Shown here in pieces: positions 56,975-64,000 of a stretch of 64,000 nucleotides of DNA (position 1 is its first letter; every line of letters starts with the position of its first letter). The translations under genes were made by a program, and so were the position numbers. This DNA comes from Paracoccus litorisediminis (GTDB lineage: Bacteria; Pseudomonadota; Alphaproteobacteria; Rhodobacterales; Rhodobacteraceae). The stretch spans positions 989,559 to 1,053,558 of the forward strand of contig NZ_WMIG01000001.1 in the NCBI RefSeq assembly GCF_009711205.1. The letters are read 5' to 3'. The notes under the pieces were generated by a model that was given only the letters and a program-made list of their open reading frames with translations, was not told where the DNA came from and did not search any database.

Positions 56975-58009
56975 ATGATCCTGCCCGTCGCGCCCCCAGC
57001 CCTGTCCGCCGCCGAAGCCGAAGCTCTGTCCGAGCTTTATCGCCGTGGTACGCCCGCCAATACCATCCGCGCATGGGAACGCGATCTGGCCTATCTGGCG
57101 GCTTGGAAACAGGCTGCCTTTGGCGCGGCGCTGGACTGGCCGGAATCCGAGGCCGTGGCGCTGCGCTTCATTCTGGATCATTCGATCGACCTTGGCACCG
57201 TGCAGACCCCCGCGCGCGAGGTTGCAGATGCGCTGATCGCCGCCGGACTGCGTCGCAGTCTGGCCTGCCCCGCACCCTCGACGCTGGATCGCCGCATTGC
57301 CAGCTGGCGGGCCTTTCACCGAATGAAGAACCTGCCCTCGCCCTTTGACGCGCCGCTGATCTCGCAGGCAAGGGGGCGGGCAAGGCGGGCGGCGGCGCGG
57401 CCACGCCAGCGCAAATCCGAACATCCGATCACCCGCGACGTTTTGGAAGCGATCCTGGCCACCTGCGACCACAGCCATCGCGGCATGCGCGACCGCGCAG
57501 CGCTGATGCTGGGCTGGGCCTCGGGCGGGCGGCGCAGATCGGAAATCGTGGCGCTGAACCGCGACGATATCGACACCGAGGAATTCGCCGAGAAGGGACT
57601 GCTGCGCATCCGGTTACTGACCACCAAGACCACCGGACAGGACCGCGCCCCGCGTCTGCCGCTGAAAGGCCGTGCCGCCAAGGCGGTGATGCGCTGGATC
57701 GTGGTCTCGCGCATCGAATCGGGGCCGCTATTTCGCCCGGTCAGCCTTGCCGATCGGGTGCTGACCCGTCGCCTCTCCGCCGACGGGTTGCGCGACATGC
57801 TGCGCCGCCGGCTGGTTCTGGCGGGCTATCCGCCGGATTTCGCCAGTCCGCATGGGCTGCGCGCCGGGTTTCTGACGCAGGCGGCGCTGGACGGCGCACC
57901 TTTGGCCGCCGCCATGCAACTGTCGCTTCATCGCAGCGTCGATCAGGCGCAAAGCTATTACGCCGATATCGAGATCGCCGATAATCCGGCCACCGATCTG
58001 CTGGGCTAG
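56975..58009 (+). CDS. Orphan tyrosine recombinase (phage-integrase family)
   Basis: The 344-residue protein has an N-terminal core-binding domain (TPANTIRAWERDLAYLAAWK) and a catalytic domain with the first Arg in GGRRRSEIVALNRDD, SPHGLRAGFLTQA (His, Arg) and SLHRSVDQAQSYY (His, Tyr nucleophile). All five key residues can be placed. It is distinct from the XerC at 27.3 kb. No excisionase, att duplication or cargo genes flank it, so it is either a stand-alone recombinase or a remnant of an old element. The ATG at 56975 follows GGAAAGGATGG. Confidence 0.88.
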   Translation: MILPVAPPALSAAEAEALSELYRRGTPANTIRAWERDLAYLAAWKQAAFGAALDWPESEAVALRFILDHSIDLGTVQTPAREVADALIAAGLRRSLACPAPSTLDRRIASWRAFHRMKNLPSPFDAPLISQARGRARRAAARPRQRKSEHPITRDVLEAILATCDHSHRGMRDRAALMLGWASGGRRRSEIVALNRDDIDTEEFAEKGLLRIRLLTTKTTGQDRAPRLPLKGRAAKAVMRWIVVSRIESGPLFRPVSLADRVLTRRLSADGLRDMLRRRLVLAGYPPDFASPHGLRAGFLTQAALDGAPLAAAMQLSLHRSVDQAQSYYADIEIADNPATDLLG

Positions 58010-58120
58010 ACTGCTCACGAAATCGGCATGACGCGGGCGTTGGCAGAATGCCCGGCCTGTGCAACTCTTGCGTGGCGTCAGACACTTGCAGCCCAAGAGC
58101 CACATGAGAGGAACGACGAC

Positions 58121-58579
58121 ATGCGCCTTCTTTCCGCCGCTGCCCTTGCCTTTACCGTAACCCTGCCGATGACCACCCACGCCGATGAGGCGCTGGACGA
58201 ATTGCTTGAGGCCCGGCACGGTTTCTACCAGATGCTTGCGATGAACATGGGCACGCTGGCCGGCATGGCCAAGGGCGAGACCCCCTATGACGAGGCAACC
58301 GCCAGCCGCGCCGCCGCCAATATCGAGGCGCTGACCCATTACGACCTGCCCAGCCTCTTTGTTGAGGGAACCGCCTCGGGGCAGATCAAGGACAGCGCGG
58401 CCAAGCCCGAGATCTGGACCAATATGGACGACTTCAAGACCAAGTTCGGCGGGTTGGTCGAAGCTGCGGCCGGCGCCTCTGAGGCCGTGAAGGGCGGGCA
58501 GGACAAGGTCGGCCCGGTGGTCGGCAAACTGGGCGGCGCCTGCAAGGCCTGTCATGACGTCTATCGCGAGAAAAGCTGA
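58121..58579 (+). CDS. Class II (c'-type) cytochrome c
   Basis: The 152-residue exported protein has a signal peptide ending in THA before DEALDELL, a four-helix-bundle-like body and a single C-terminal heme motif CKACH (residues 141-145). This layout is that of cytochrome c'/c-556, heme proteins of the periplasm that bind NO or carry electrons. GAGAGGAACG precedes the ATG. Its stop overlaps the start of the b-type cytochrome gene (TGATG), so the two likely form a membrane electron-transfer pair. Confidence 0.92.
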   Translation: MRLLSAAALAFTVTLPMTTHADEALDELLEARHGFYQMLAMNMGTLAGMAKGETPYDEATASRAAANIEALTHYDLPSLFVEGTASGQIKDSAAKPEIWTNMDDFKTKFGGLVEAAAGASEAVKGGQDKVGPVVGKLGGACKACHDVYREKS

Positions 58580-59178
58580 TGCCGAAGGGCGCCCCCAGCC
58601 CTGACCCCGTCCGCGAGGTCAGGCTGTGGGACCCGTTCCTGCGCGGGTTCCACTGGGCCTTGGCCTTTTTCGTCACGGCGTCATGGTGTCTGGGCCAGTT
58701 CGGCCCGGCCAAGATGACCCTGCATTTCTGGTGCGGCTATGTCGTGATCGGGCTGCTGCTGTTTCGGCTGGTCTGGGGATTTGTCGGCCCGGCCCCGGCG
58801 CGGTTCTCGCATTTCCTGCGCGGGCCGGGGGCGGTCGCGGGCTATCTGCGCGGGCTGATGCTGCGCGAGCCCAGCTATTGGCCGGGGCACAACCCCTTGG
58901 GTGCGCTTTCGGTCATCGCCATGCTGGCGGTGCTGGCAGCGCAGGTCAGCAGCGGGCTGATCTCGGACCCCGACGATTATATCAATGTCGGCCCACTGGC
59001 CTCCTATGTCAGCAGCAGCACCCGGTCCAAGGCGGTCGGCTGGCATGAATTCGGCGCCAACATCATCCTGATCCTTGTCCTGCTGCATGTCGCGGTGATC
59101 CTGTTCTACCGTTTCTGGAAGCGCGAGGATCTGGTGCGGCCAATGCTGAACGGGCGCAAACAGGTTCGTGATCGCTAG
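58579..59178 (+). CDS. Cytochrome b561-like membrane protein
   Basis: The 199-residue protein has four helices of the di-heme b-type cytochrome fold (cytochrome b561/Ni-Fe hydrogenase cytochrome b family): FHWALAFFVTASW, MTLHFWCGYVVIG, LSVIAMLAVLAAQVSSGL and WHEFGANIILILVLLHVAVILF, with histidines placed to bind two hemes. It likely passes quinol electrons to the cytochrome c' encoded just before it. The pairing is common in proteobacteria, often of unknown physiological role. Confidence 0.92.
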   Translation: MPKGAPSPDPVREVRLWDPFLRGFHWALAFFVTASWCLGQFGPAKMTLHFWCGYVVIGLLLFRLVWGFVGPAPARFSHFLRGPGAVAGYLRGLMLREPSYWPGHNPLGALSVIAMLAVLAAQVSSGLISDPDDYINVGPLASYVSSSTRSKAVGWHEFGANIILILVLLHVAVILFYRFWKREDLVRPMLNGRKQVRDR

Positions 59179-59286
59179 GCAGTGTAATTGAACGAATCAC
59201 CCCGGCGTGAGATCCTGAACCGGCCAACCGTGCGCGGATGACGGCCCAATTCTCCATTCGCGCCCTTGACCCACGGAGTCGACGAC

Positions 59287-59445
59287 ATGACGAAAATCAT
59301 CGCCGCCGCTGCCATGATCCTGTCCGTGGCCGCCCTGCCCCTGTCGGCCTGCCCCTATAGCAAGACCAAGACAGACACGACTGCATCAACGACCACCGCG
59401 CCAGATGGCACGACGATCATCCTGAGGCCGCGGACGAACAGCTAA
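59287..59445 (+). CDS. Small Thr-rich lipoprotein
   Basis: A 52-residue protein has a typical lipoprotein signal (MTKIIAAAAMILSVAALPLS then AC, lipobox LSAC, Cys22) and a mature part of about 30 residues rich in Thr, Lys and Ser, ending TIILRPRTNS. I do not recognise a family. It is too short for most gene finders. Support: intact lipobox, ATG with GGAG-type sequence nearby (CACGGAGTCG), and a strong terminator directly after the stop. Confidence 0.68.
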   Translation: MTKIIAAAAMILSVAALPLSACPYSKTKTDTTASTTTAPDGTTIILRPRTNS

Positions 59446-59448
59446 AAC

Positions 59449-59482
59449 GCAACGGGGCCGGGTGATCCCCGGCCCCAGTTGC
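59449..59482. terminator. Strong hairpin between convergent lipoprotein gene and parC
   Basis: GGGGCCGGG (59454-59462) pairs with CCCGGCCCC (59468-59476) around TGATC, extended by GCAAC/GTTGC outer arms with one bulged A. No T-run, but very stable. Confidence 0.7.
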
Positions 59483-59485
59483 TTG

Positions 59486-61714
59486 TCAGTTGAACTTGTT
59501 GTCGCGGGGGAAGCCGCGCGGTGCCATGAAGCCTGCGCTAGCGCGTTTGCCCAACCATTCGGTCAGGTCCGGCTCGGTCCGGGTGCGACCGCCGGATTCC
59601 TGCCAGCGCAGCCCCTCGGCCAGCGTGATGCAGATTGCATCCGACAATCCGCCATCCTTGAACTTCTGCAGACGCACGCCTTTGCCGCGGCCCATCTCGG
59701 GCAGTTCGTCCAGCGCAAAGACCAGCATCTTGCGATTCTCGCCCACGGTCACGACATGGTCGCCGCTGACCGGACGACACAGCAACGCATCGCCGTTCAG
59801 CACCTGCTTGCCGGCGCGGGTCTGGGCCAGAATATCGGCGGCGGTCACGATGAACCCGTCGCCAGCTTTTGACGCGATCAGATAGCGCGCACCGTCCCGC
59901 CACGGGAACATGTCGATCACCGCCGCATCATTGGGCAAGTCGATCATCAGGCGCAGCGGCTCGCCCATGCCGCGCCCGCCCGGCAGGTTGTTCGCGGGCA
60001 GGGTATAGAAGCGGCCATTCGCGCCATAGACCATCAGCTTGTCGGTGGTCTCGGCATGCAGCGCCATGAACGGCCCGTCGCCATCCTTGAACTTGACCTC
60101 GGCATCCAGAGGCTGATGCCCCTTCATCGCCCGGATCCAGCCCATTTTCGACAGGATGACGGTGATCGGTTCGCGCTCGATCATCGAATCCATGTCGATC
60201 GCGGTGACTTCGCCCGCCTCGCCGATCTCGGTGCGGCGCTGGCCGCCGGGGGCGGATTTGCCGAACTTGCCGCGCGTCTCACGCAGCTGCTCGGCGATCT
60301 TGGCCCATTGGCTGCCCTCATCCGACAGCATGGCAACCAGACCTTCGCGTTCCTTGGTCAGGTTTTCATGCTCGGCGCGCAGCTCGATTTCTTCAAGTCG
60401 GCGCAAGGCGCGCAGGCGCATGTTCAAGATCGCCTCGACCTGAACATCGGAAAGCTTGAATTCGGCCATCAAGACCGCTTTCGGATCGTCCTCATAGCGG
60501 ATGATTTCGATCACCCGGTCAAGGTTGAGGAAGGCGATCATGTAGCCTTCCAGCACCTCAAGCCGTGCCGCGATCTTGTCCAACCGGTGGTTCGCCCGGC
60601 GCACCAGCACCTCGCGCCGGTGATCGAGGAAGGCGCGCAGCACTTCCTTGAGCGAGCAGACCTTGGGCTGGCGGCCGTCGATCAGCACGTTCATGTTCAG
60701 GCCGAAGCGGATCTCCAACTCGGACACCCGGAACAGGGCCAACATCAATTGCTCGGGATCGACCGTCCGGGCGCGGGGTTCCAGCACGATCCGCACATCC
60801 TCGGCCGATTCGTCGCGGACATCGGCAAGGATCGGGACCTTCTTCAGCTGGATCACCTCGGCAAGGCGCTCGATCAGCTTGGATTTCTGGACCTGATAGG
60901 GGATCTCGGTGACGACGATCTGCCAGCTGCCGCGGCCCAGATCCTCGACCGCCCAACGTGCGCGCAGGCGCAGGCTGCCGCGACCGGTGCGGTAAGCCTC
61001 GGCGATGGTCTCGCGGCTTTCGACCAGCACGCCGCCGGTCGGGAAATCCGGCCCCGGCATGATGTTGATCAGGGTTTCATCCCGCGCGTCGGGCGCCTTG
61101 ATCAGATGCAGGCAGGCGTCGATGACCTCGTGCAGGTTATGCGGCGGGATATTGGTGGCCATGCCGACCGCAATGCCGCTGGCCCCGTTGCACAGCAGAT
61201 TCGGGAAGGCAGCGGGCAGAACGATCGGTTCCTCCAGCGTGCCGTCATAGTTCGGGCGGAAATCGACCGCATTCTCGGCCAGCCCTTCCATCAGCGCCTC
61301 GGAGGCGGCGGTCAACCGCGCCTCGGTGTAGCGCGCGGCGGCCGGGTTATCGCCGTCGATATTACCGAAGTTCCCCTGCCCGTCGACCAGCGGGTAGCGC
61401 ATGGCAAAGGGCTGAGCCAGACGCGCCATCGCGTCATAGATCGCCGCGTCGCCATGCGGGTGATAGTTGCCCATCACGTCGCCGGTGATCTTGGCGGATT
61501 TCCGGAAGGCCCCGGTGGGCGACAGCCGCAACTCACGCATCGCGTAAAGGATGCGGCGATGCACCGGCTTCAGCCCGTCGCGGGCATCGGGCAAGGCCCG
61601 GTGCATGATCGTCGACAGGGCATAGGTCAGGTAACGCTCGCCAATGGCGCGCGAAAGTGGCTCGGTGCTGGTCTGATCCTCGCGGGGATCGGGAACGTTC
61701 GGATCGTCTGACAT
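59486..61714 (-). CDS. parC: DNA topoisomerase IV subunit A
   Basis: The 742-residue subunit cuts and rejoins DNA to decatenate daughter chromosomes. It has the winged-helix breakage domain with the [20 protein letters not shown] quinolone-resistance region, the active tyrosine in AARYTEARL, a coiled-coil linker ([19 protein letters not shown]) and a degenerate C-terminal beta-pinwheel. The ATG at 61714 fits the family; the longer frame upstream lies antisense to the SDR gene. A long antisense frame over parC is a shadow. Confidence 0.96.
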   Translation of the reverse strand: MSDDPNVPDPREDQTSTEPLSRAIGERYLTYALSTIMHRALPDARDGLKPVHRRILYAMRELRLSPTGAFRKSAKITGDVMGNYHPHGDAAIYDAMARLAQPFAMRYPLVDGQGNFGNIDGDNPAAARYTEARLTAASEALMEGLAENAVDFRPNYDGTLEEPIVLPAAFPNLLCNGASGIAVGMATNIPPHNLHEVIDACLHLIKAPDARDETLINIMPGPDFPTGGVLVESRETIAEAYRTGRGSLRLRARWAVEDLGRGSWQIVVTEIPYQVQKSKLIERLAEVIQLKKVPILADVRDESAEDVRIVLEPRARTVDPEQLMLALFRVSELEIRFGLNMNVLIDGRQPKVCSLKEVLRAFLDHRREVLVRRANHRLDKIAARLEVLEGYMIAFLNLDRVIEIIRYEDDPKAVLMAEFKLSDVQVEAILNMRLRALRRLEEIELRAEHENLTKEREGLVAMLSDEGSQWAKIAEQLRETRGKFGKSAPGGQRRTEIGEAGEVTAIDMDSMIEREPITVILSKMGWIRAMKGHQPLDAEVKFKDGDGPFMALHAETTDKLMVYGANGRFYTLPANNLPGGRGMGEPLRLMIDLPNDAAVIDMFPWRDGARYLIASKAGDGFIVTAADILAQTRAGKQVLNGDALLCRPVSGDHVVTVGENRKMLVFALDELPEMGRGKGVRLQKFKDGGLSDAICITLAEGLRWQESGGRTRTEPDLTEWLGKRASAGFMAPRGFPRDNKFN

Positions 61715-61819
61715 GCCAGCCTGAATATTCCCGCCCGCGCCTTCGGTCCAGCCGGAAATGCGCGTATTGCGCGAACGTCCCGCTTGGCGCAGAACCATCG
61801 CGCAACAAGAGGCCTTGGT

Positions 61820-62638
61820 ATGAAAACCGTTCTGATCACCGGCTGTTCCTCGGGCATCGGGCTGGATGCGGCGCATCACATGCGCGGGCGCGGCTGGCGC
61901 GTCATTGCCACCTGCCGCCGGGAAGAGGACCTTGAGGCCCGCCGCGCCGAGGGTTTCGACGCGATCCACCTTGAACTGGGCGACGACGACAGCGTGGCCC
62001 GCGCCGCAGAAGCCGCGCTGGCGCTGGGACGGATCGACGCGCTGGTGAACAACGCGGCCTTCGCCATTCCGGGTGCGGCCGAGGACCTGCCCCGCGGCGC
62101 GCTGCGTTCCATATTCGAGGCGAACCTGTTCGGCACCCATGACCTGACCCGCCGGATGCTGCCGCATTTCCGTCAGCATGGCGGGCGGGTGGTCAATATC
62201 AGCTCGGTCCTTGGGCTGGTGGGGATTCCGTGGCGCGGCGCCTATGTGGCGACGAAATTCGCGCTGGAGGGGCTGACCGACGTGCTGCGGGTGGAAATGT
62301 CCGACACCCCGGTCAAATTCGTGCTGATCGAGCCCGGCCCGATCGGCACCAAGATCCGCCAGAACTCGATCCCGCATTTCGAACGATGGATCGACTGGCA
62401 GTCCAGCGCGCGGGCGGATCAGTATCGCAACACCCTGATCAAGCGCCTTTACGATGCCGCCGGTCGCAAGGACCGCTTCCAGCTGCCGCCTTCGGCGGTC
62501 AGCGCGCGGATTGCACAGGCGCTGGAAAGCGCCAATCCCCGCCCGCGCTACTATGTGACCACGCCCAGCTATATCTCGGGGATCGGGCGCAGGTTGTTTT
62601 CGACGCGCGCACTGGACTGGTTCGCACGCCGCAACTAG
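61820..62638 (+). CDS. Short-chain dehydrogenase/reductase (SDR)
   Basis: The 272-residue classical SDR has TGCSSGIG (residues 7-14) for the cofactor, NNAAFAIPG, the catalytic Ser in VVNISSVLG, and YVATK (Tyr, Lys). CRREEDL after the second strand suggests NADP preference. The C-terminal 40 residues contain a [15 protein letters not shown] motif seen in membrane-associated SDRs. Substrate is unknown. It opens a short run toward the small membrane protein and the adenosyltransferase. Confidence 0.9.
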   Translation: MKTVLITGCSSGIGLDAAHHMRGRGWRVIATCRREEDLEARRAEGFDAIHLELGDDDSVARAAEAALALGRIDALVNNAAFAIPGAAEDLPRGALRSIFEANLFGTHDLTRRMLPHFRQHGGRVVNISSVLGLVGIPWRGAYVATKFALEGLTDVLRVEMSDTPVKFVLIEPGPIGTKIRQNSIPHFERWIDWQSSARADQYRNTLIKRLYDAAGRKDRFQLPPSAVSARIAQALESANPRPRYYVTTPSYISGIGRRLFSTRALDWFARRN

Positions 62639-62661
62639 GCTCGCCCGGAAAGGCCCCCAAG

Positions 62662-62862
62662 ATGCAAGACAAAACCCTGCTCATCCTGCTGGCGATCTGC
62701 TGCCTGGCCGTTGTCGCCATCCTTGCGACCGGCATCGGCGGCTTTGCCAAGGGCGGCGAATTCAACCGCAAGCACGGCAACCGGCTGATGCGCTGGCGCA
62801 TCATCGCGCAGGCCGTCGCGATTGCCGTGTTCCTGATCTATCTCTGGGCAAGGGGGCACTGA
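62662..62862 (+). CDS. Small two-helix membrane protein (twin transmembrane / HIG1-like)
   Basis: The 66-residue protein has two helices ([23 protein letters not shown] and [16 protein letters not shown]) joined by a basic loop [16 protein letters not shown]. The loop matches the HIG1/Rcf-like motif of small proteins linked to cytochrome oxidase in alphaproteobacteria and mitochondria; function is inferred only. Its stop overlaps the adenosyltransferase start (TGATG). Confidence 0.85.
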   Translation: MQDKTLLILLAICCLAVVAILATGIGGFAKGGEFNRKHGNRLMRWRIIAQAVAIAVFLIYLWARGH

Positions 62863-63434
62863 TGGTCGTCCTGAACCGAATCTATACCCGCACCGGCGAC
62901 AAGGGCGACACCGCCCTGTCCAATGGCGAACGCGTGCCCAAGAACGCCCCACGCGTCGAAGCCTATGGCACCGTGGATGAACTGAACGCGACGCTGGGTC
63001 TGGCCCGCCTGCATGCGACGGGCAATCTGGCCGGACAGATCGCGGTCATCCAGAATGAGCTGTTCGATCTGGGCGCGGATCTGTCGCGCCCGCGTATGGA
63101 TGAGGATGCTCAGGCCCCCTATCCGGTGCTGCGCATCATCGATTCGCAGGTGGCGCGGCTGGAAACCGAAATCGACGTGATGAACGCCGCGCTGACGCCT
63201 TTGCGCAGCTTCATCCTGCCGGGCGGCAGCCCGCTTGCCGCGCATCTGCACCTGTGCCGCACCGTCGCCCGCCGCGCCGAGCGCGCCGCCGTGGCCCTTG
63301 CCGCGACCGAGGACGCCAACCCCGCTGCGTTGAAATACCTCAACCGCCTGTCGGACTGGCTGTTCGTGGCGGGTCGCATCGCCAATGAAAACGGCACCAA
63401 CGACATCCTCTGGGTGCCCGGCGCCAGCCGCTAG
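62862..63434 (+). CDS. Cob(I)yrinic acid a,c-diamide adenosyltransferase, PduO type
   Basis: The 190-residue enzyme transfers an adenosyl group from ATP to cob(I)alamin to make adenosylcobalamin. Signatures: IYTRTGDKGDTALSNGERV at the N-terminus (ATP binding), VDELNATLGLAR, RSFILPGGSPLAAHLHLCR and RRAERAAVAL, all typical of PduO/MMAB rather than CobA. The gene begins in the stop of the two-helix protein. The TCA-cycle or methylmalonyl enzymes that use the cofactor are not in the window. Confidence 0.94.
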   Translation: MVVLNRIYTRTGDKGDTALSNGERVPKNAPRVEAYGTVDELNATLGLARLHATGNLAGQIAVIQNELFDLGADLSRPRMDEDAQAPYPVLRIIDSQVARLETEIDVMNAALTPLRSFILPGGSPLAAHLHLCRTVARRAERAAVALAATEDANPAALKYLNRLSDWLFVAGRIANENGTNDILWVPGASR

Positions 63435-63461
63435 CGACATCGGGGCAGGATCGTTGCGATG

Positions 63462-63483
63462 CGACGTTACGGCGTCGTTTTTT
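63462..63483 (+). terminator. Rho-independent terminator after the adenosyltransferase gene
   Basis: CGACG-TTACGG-CGTCG is followed immediately by TTTTTT. Confidence 0.82.
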
Positions 63484-63556
63484 CCCTGTCATTGCCCCGA
63501 CCAGCCCGCTAACAAATCCACCGAACAGGTGACGCAACTAAAAGGGAGAGAGGACG

Positions 63557-64000
63557 ATGAAGGTTCTCGTGCCAGTCAAACGCGTGATCGACTACAACGT
63601 GAAGGCCCGTGTGAAGGCCGACGGTTCGGGTGTCGATCTGGCCAACGTCAAAATGTCGATGAACCCGTTCGACGAGATCGCGGTCGAGGAGGCGATCCGG
63701 CTCAAGGAAAAAGGCACTGCGACCGAAGTTATCGCCGTGTCGATCGGGGTGAAGCAGGCCCAGGAAACCCTGCGCACCGCGCTGGCCATGGGCGCCGACC
63801 GCGCCATTCTGGTCGTCGCTGCCGATGACGTTCATCAGGACATCGAGCCGCTGGCCGTCGCCAAGATCATCGCCGAGGTCGCCAAGGCCGAAGGCGCGGA
63901 TCTGGTCATCGCCGGCAAGCAGGCGATCGACAATGACATGAACGCCACCGGCCAGATGGTCTCGGCGCTGCTGGGTTGGGGTCAGGCGACCTTTGCCAGC
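63557..64000 (+). CDS. etfB: Electron transfer flavoprotein beta subunit, 3' end beyond the window
   Basis: The first 148 residues of EtfB are present: [35 protein letters not shown] and a nucleotide-binding [18 protein letters not shown] motif. With EtfA (beyond the window) it carries electrons from acyl-CoA dehydrogenases to ETF-ubiquinone oxidoreductase. GGGAGAGAGG precedes the ATG at 63557. The start is sharply separated from the upstream gene by a terminator, so it has its own promoter within about 70 bases. Confidence 0.96.
   Translation, partial: MKVLVPVKRVIDYNVKARVKADGSGVDLANVKMSMNPFDEIAVEEAIRLKEKGTATEVIAVSIGVKQAQETLRTALAMGADRAILVVAADDVHQDIEPLAVAKIIAEVAKAEGADLVIAGKQAIDNDMNATGQMVSALLGWGQATFAS

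Noticed and set aside
60056..61711. 551-codon open frame antisense to parC
   Set aside because: It mirrors parC codon bias, has no domain I recognise and no own promoter or ribosome site.

Overview
The window is 64 kb of GC-rich, gene-dense bacterial chromosome. Gene content and order suggest an alphaproteobacterium of the Rhodobacteraceae/Paracoccaceae, probably Paracoccus or a close relative; this assignment is inference from remembered gene neighbourhoods (gpmI-envC-ctpA-rppH, dapD, cobalamin adenosyltransferase followed by etfB, ialB-rlmN, priA facing a small transaldolase). I found no rRNA, tRNA, CRISPR array, complete insertion sequence or prophage. Most of it is core housekeeping sequence with tight, often overlapping genes.

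Layout. 0.1-4.4 kb: a rhomboid protease, a split MnmC pair (tRNA wobble-uridine methyltransferase and an FAD oxidase-like protein, divergent), an NnrU-like membrane protein, and a DUF4202/CbiX-like chelatase pair. 4.4-11.9 kb: valS, then a leftward stress-type cluster (DUF1428, two-domain VOC protein, YceI, two glutathione transferases) facing a HxlR-type regulator, and a peroxiredoxin. 12-18.4 kb: a ferredoxin-reductase-type flavoprotein with rsmD, an Lrp regulator divergent from an ornithine/lysine-type decarboxylase, a DUF2235 hydrolase, and metF divergent from a MetR-like regulator. 18.5-22.3 kb: an MCE/Mla lipid-transport operon (permease with fused STAS domain, ATPase, MCE protein, lipoprotein). 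22.3-31.1 kb: a transglutaminase-like protein, priA, fsa-type transaldolase, DUF484-xerC, a TSUP permease, an RTX protein and an asparaginase. 31.3-38 kb: ialB, rlmN, then the coupled gpmI-envC-ctpA-rppH operon.

38-46 kb holds the nitrogen-related part: a guanidine-II (mini-ykkC) riboswitch directly in front of a Gdx/SugE-type SMR exporter, and a complete urea ABC transporter operon urtABCDE on the opposite strand. 46-52.6 kb: lytic transglycosylase, YbaK-type deacylase, YeaQ-type membrane protein, dapD, a LOG-family protein, a CDF metal transporter, and rsfS-rlmH (rsfS lacks a standard start codon at the expected place). 52.6-56.6 kb: leuC and leuD, separated by an antisense membrane-protein gene, then an endonuclease/exonuclease/phosphatase-family protein. 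56.65-58 kb: a palindrome-rich intergenic stretch with a candidate small RNA, then an orphan tyrosine recombinase. 58-64 kb: class II cytochrome c with a b-type cytochrome, a small lipoprotein, parC, an SDR, a small two-helix membrane protein, the PduO-type adenosyltransferase and the start of etfB.

I did not find a clear new multi-gene defence or mobile system. The best leads are small: the riboswitch-exporter unit next to urea uptake, the structured region at 56.65-56.9 kb, a possible Cys-rich membrane micropeptide at 38.1 kb, a dispersed CTCCGTTTCTTAAATACCC-type repeat with a paired 29-nt copy at 33.1 kb, an EF-hand-like insertion in ValRS, and unusual starts (possible CTG for rsfS, possible leaderless HxlR gene).
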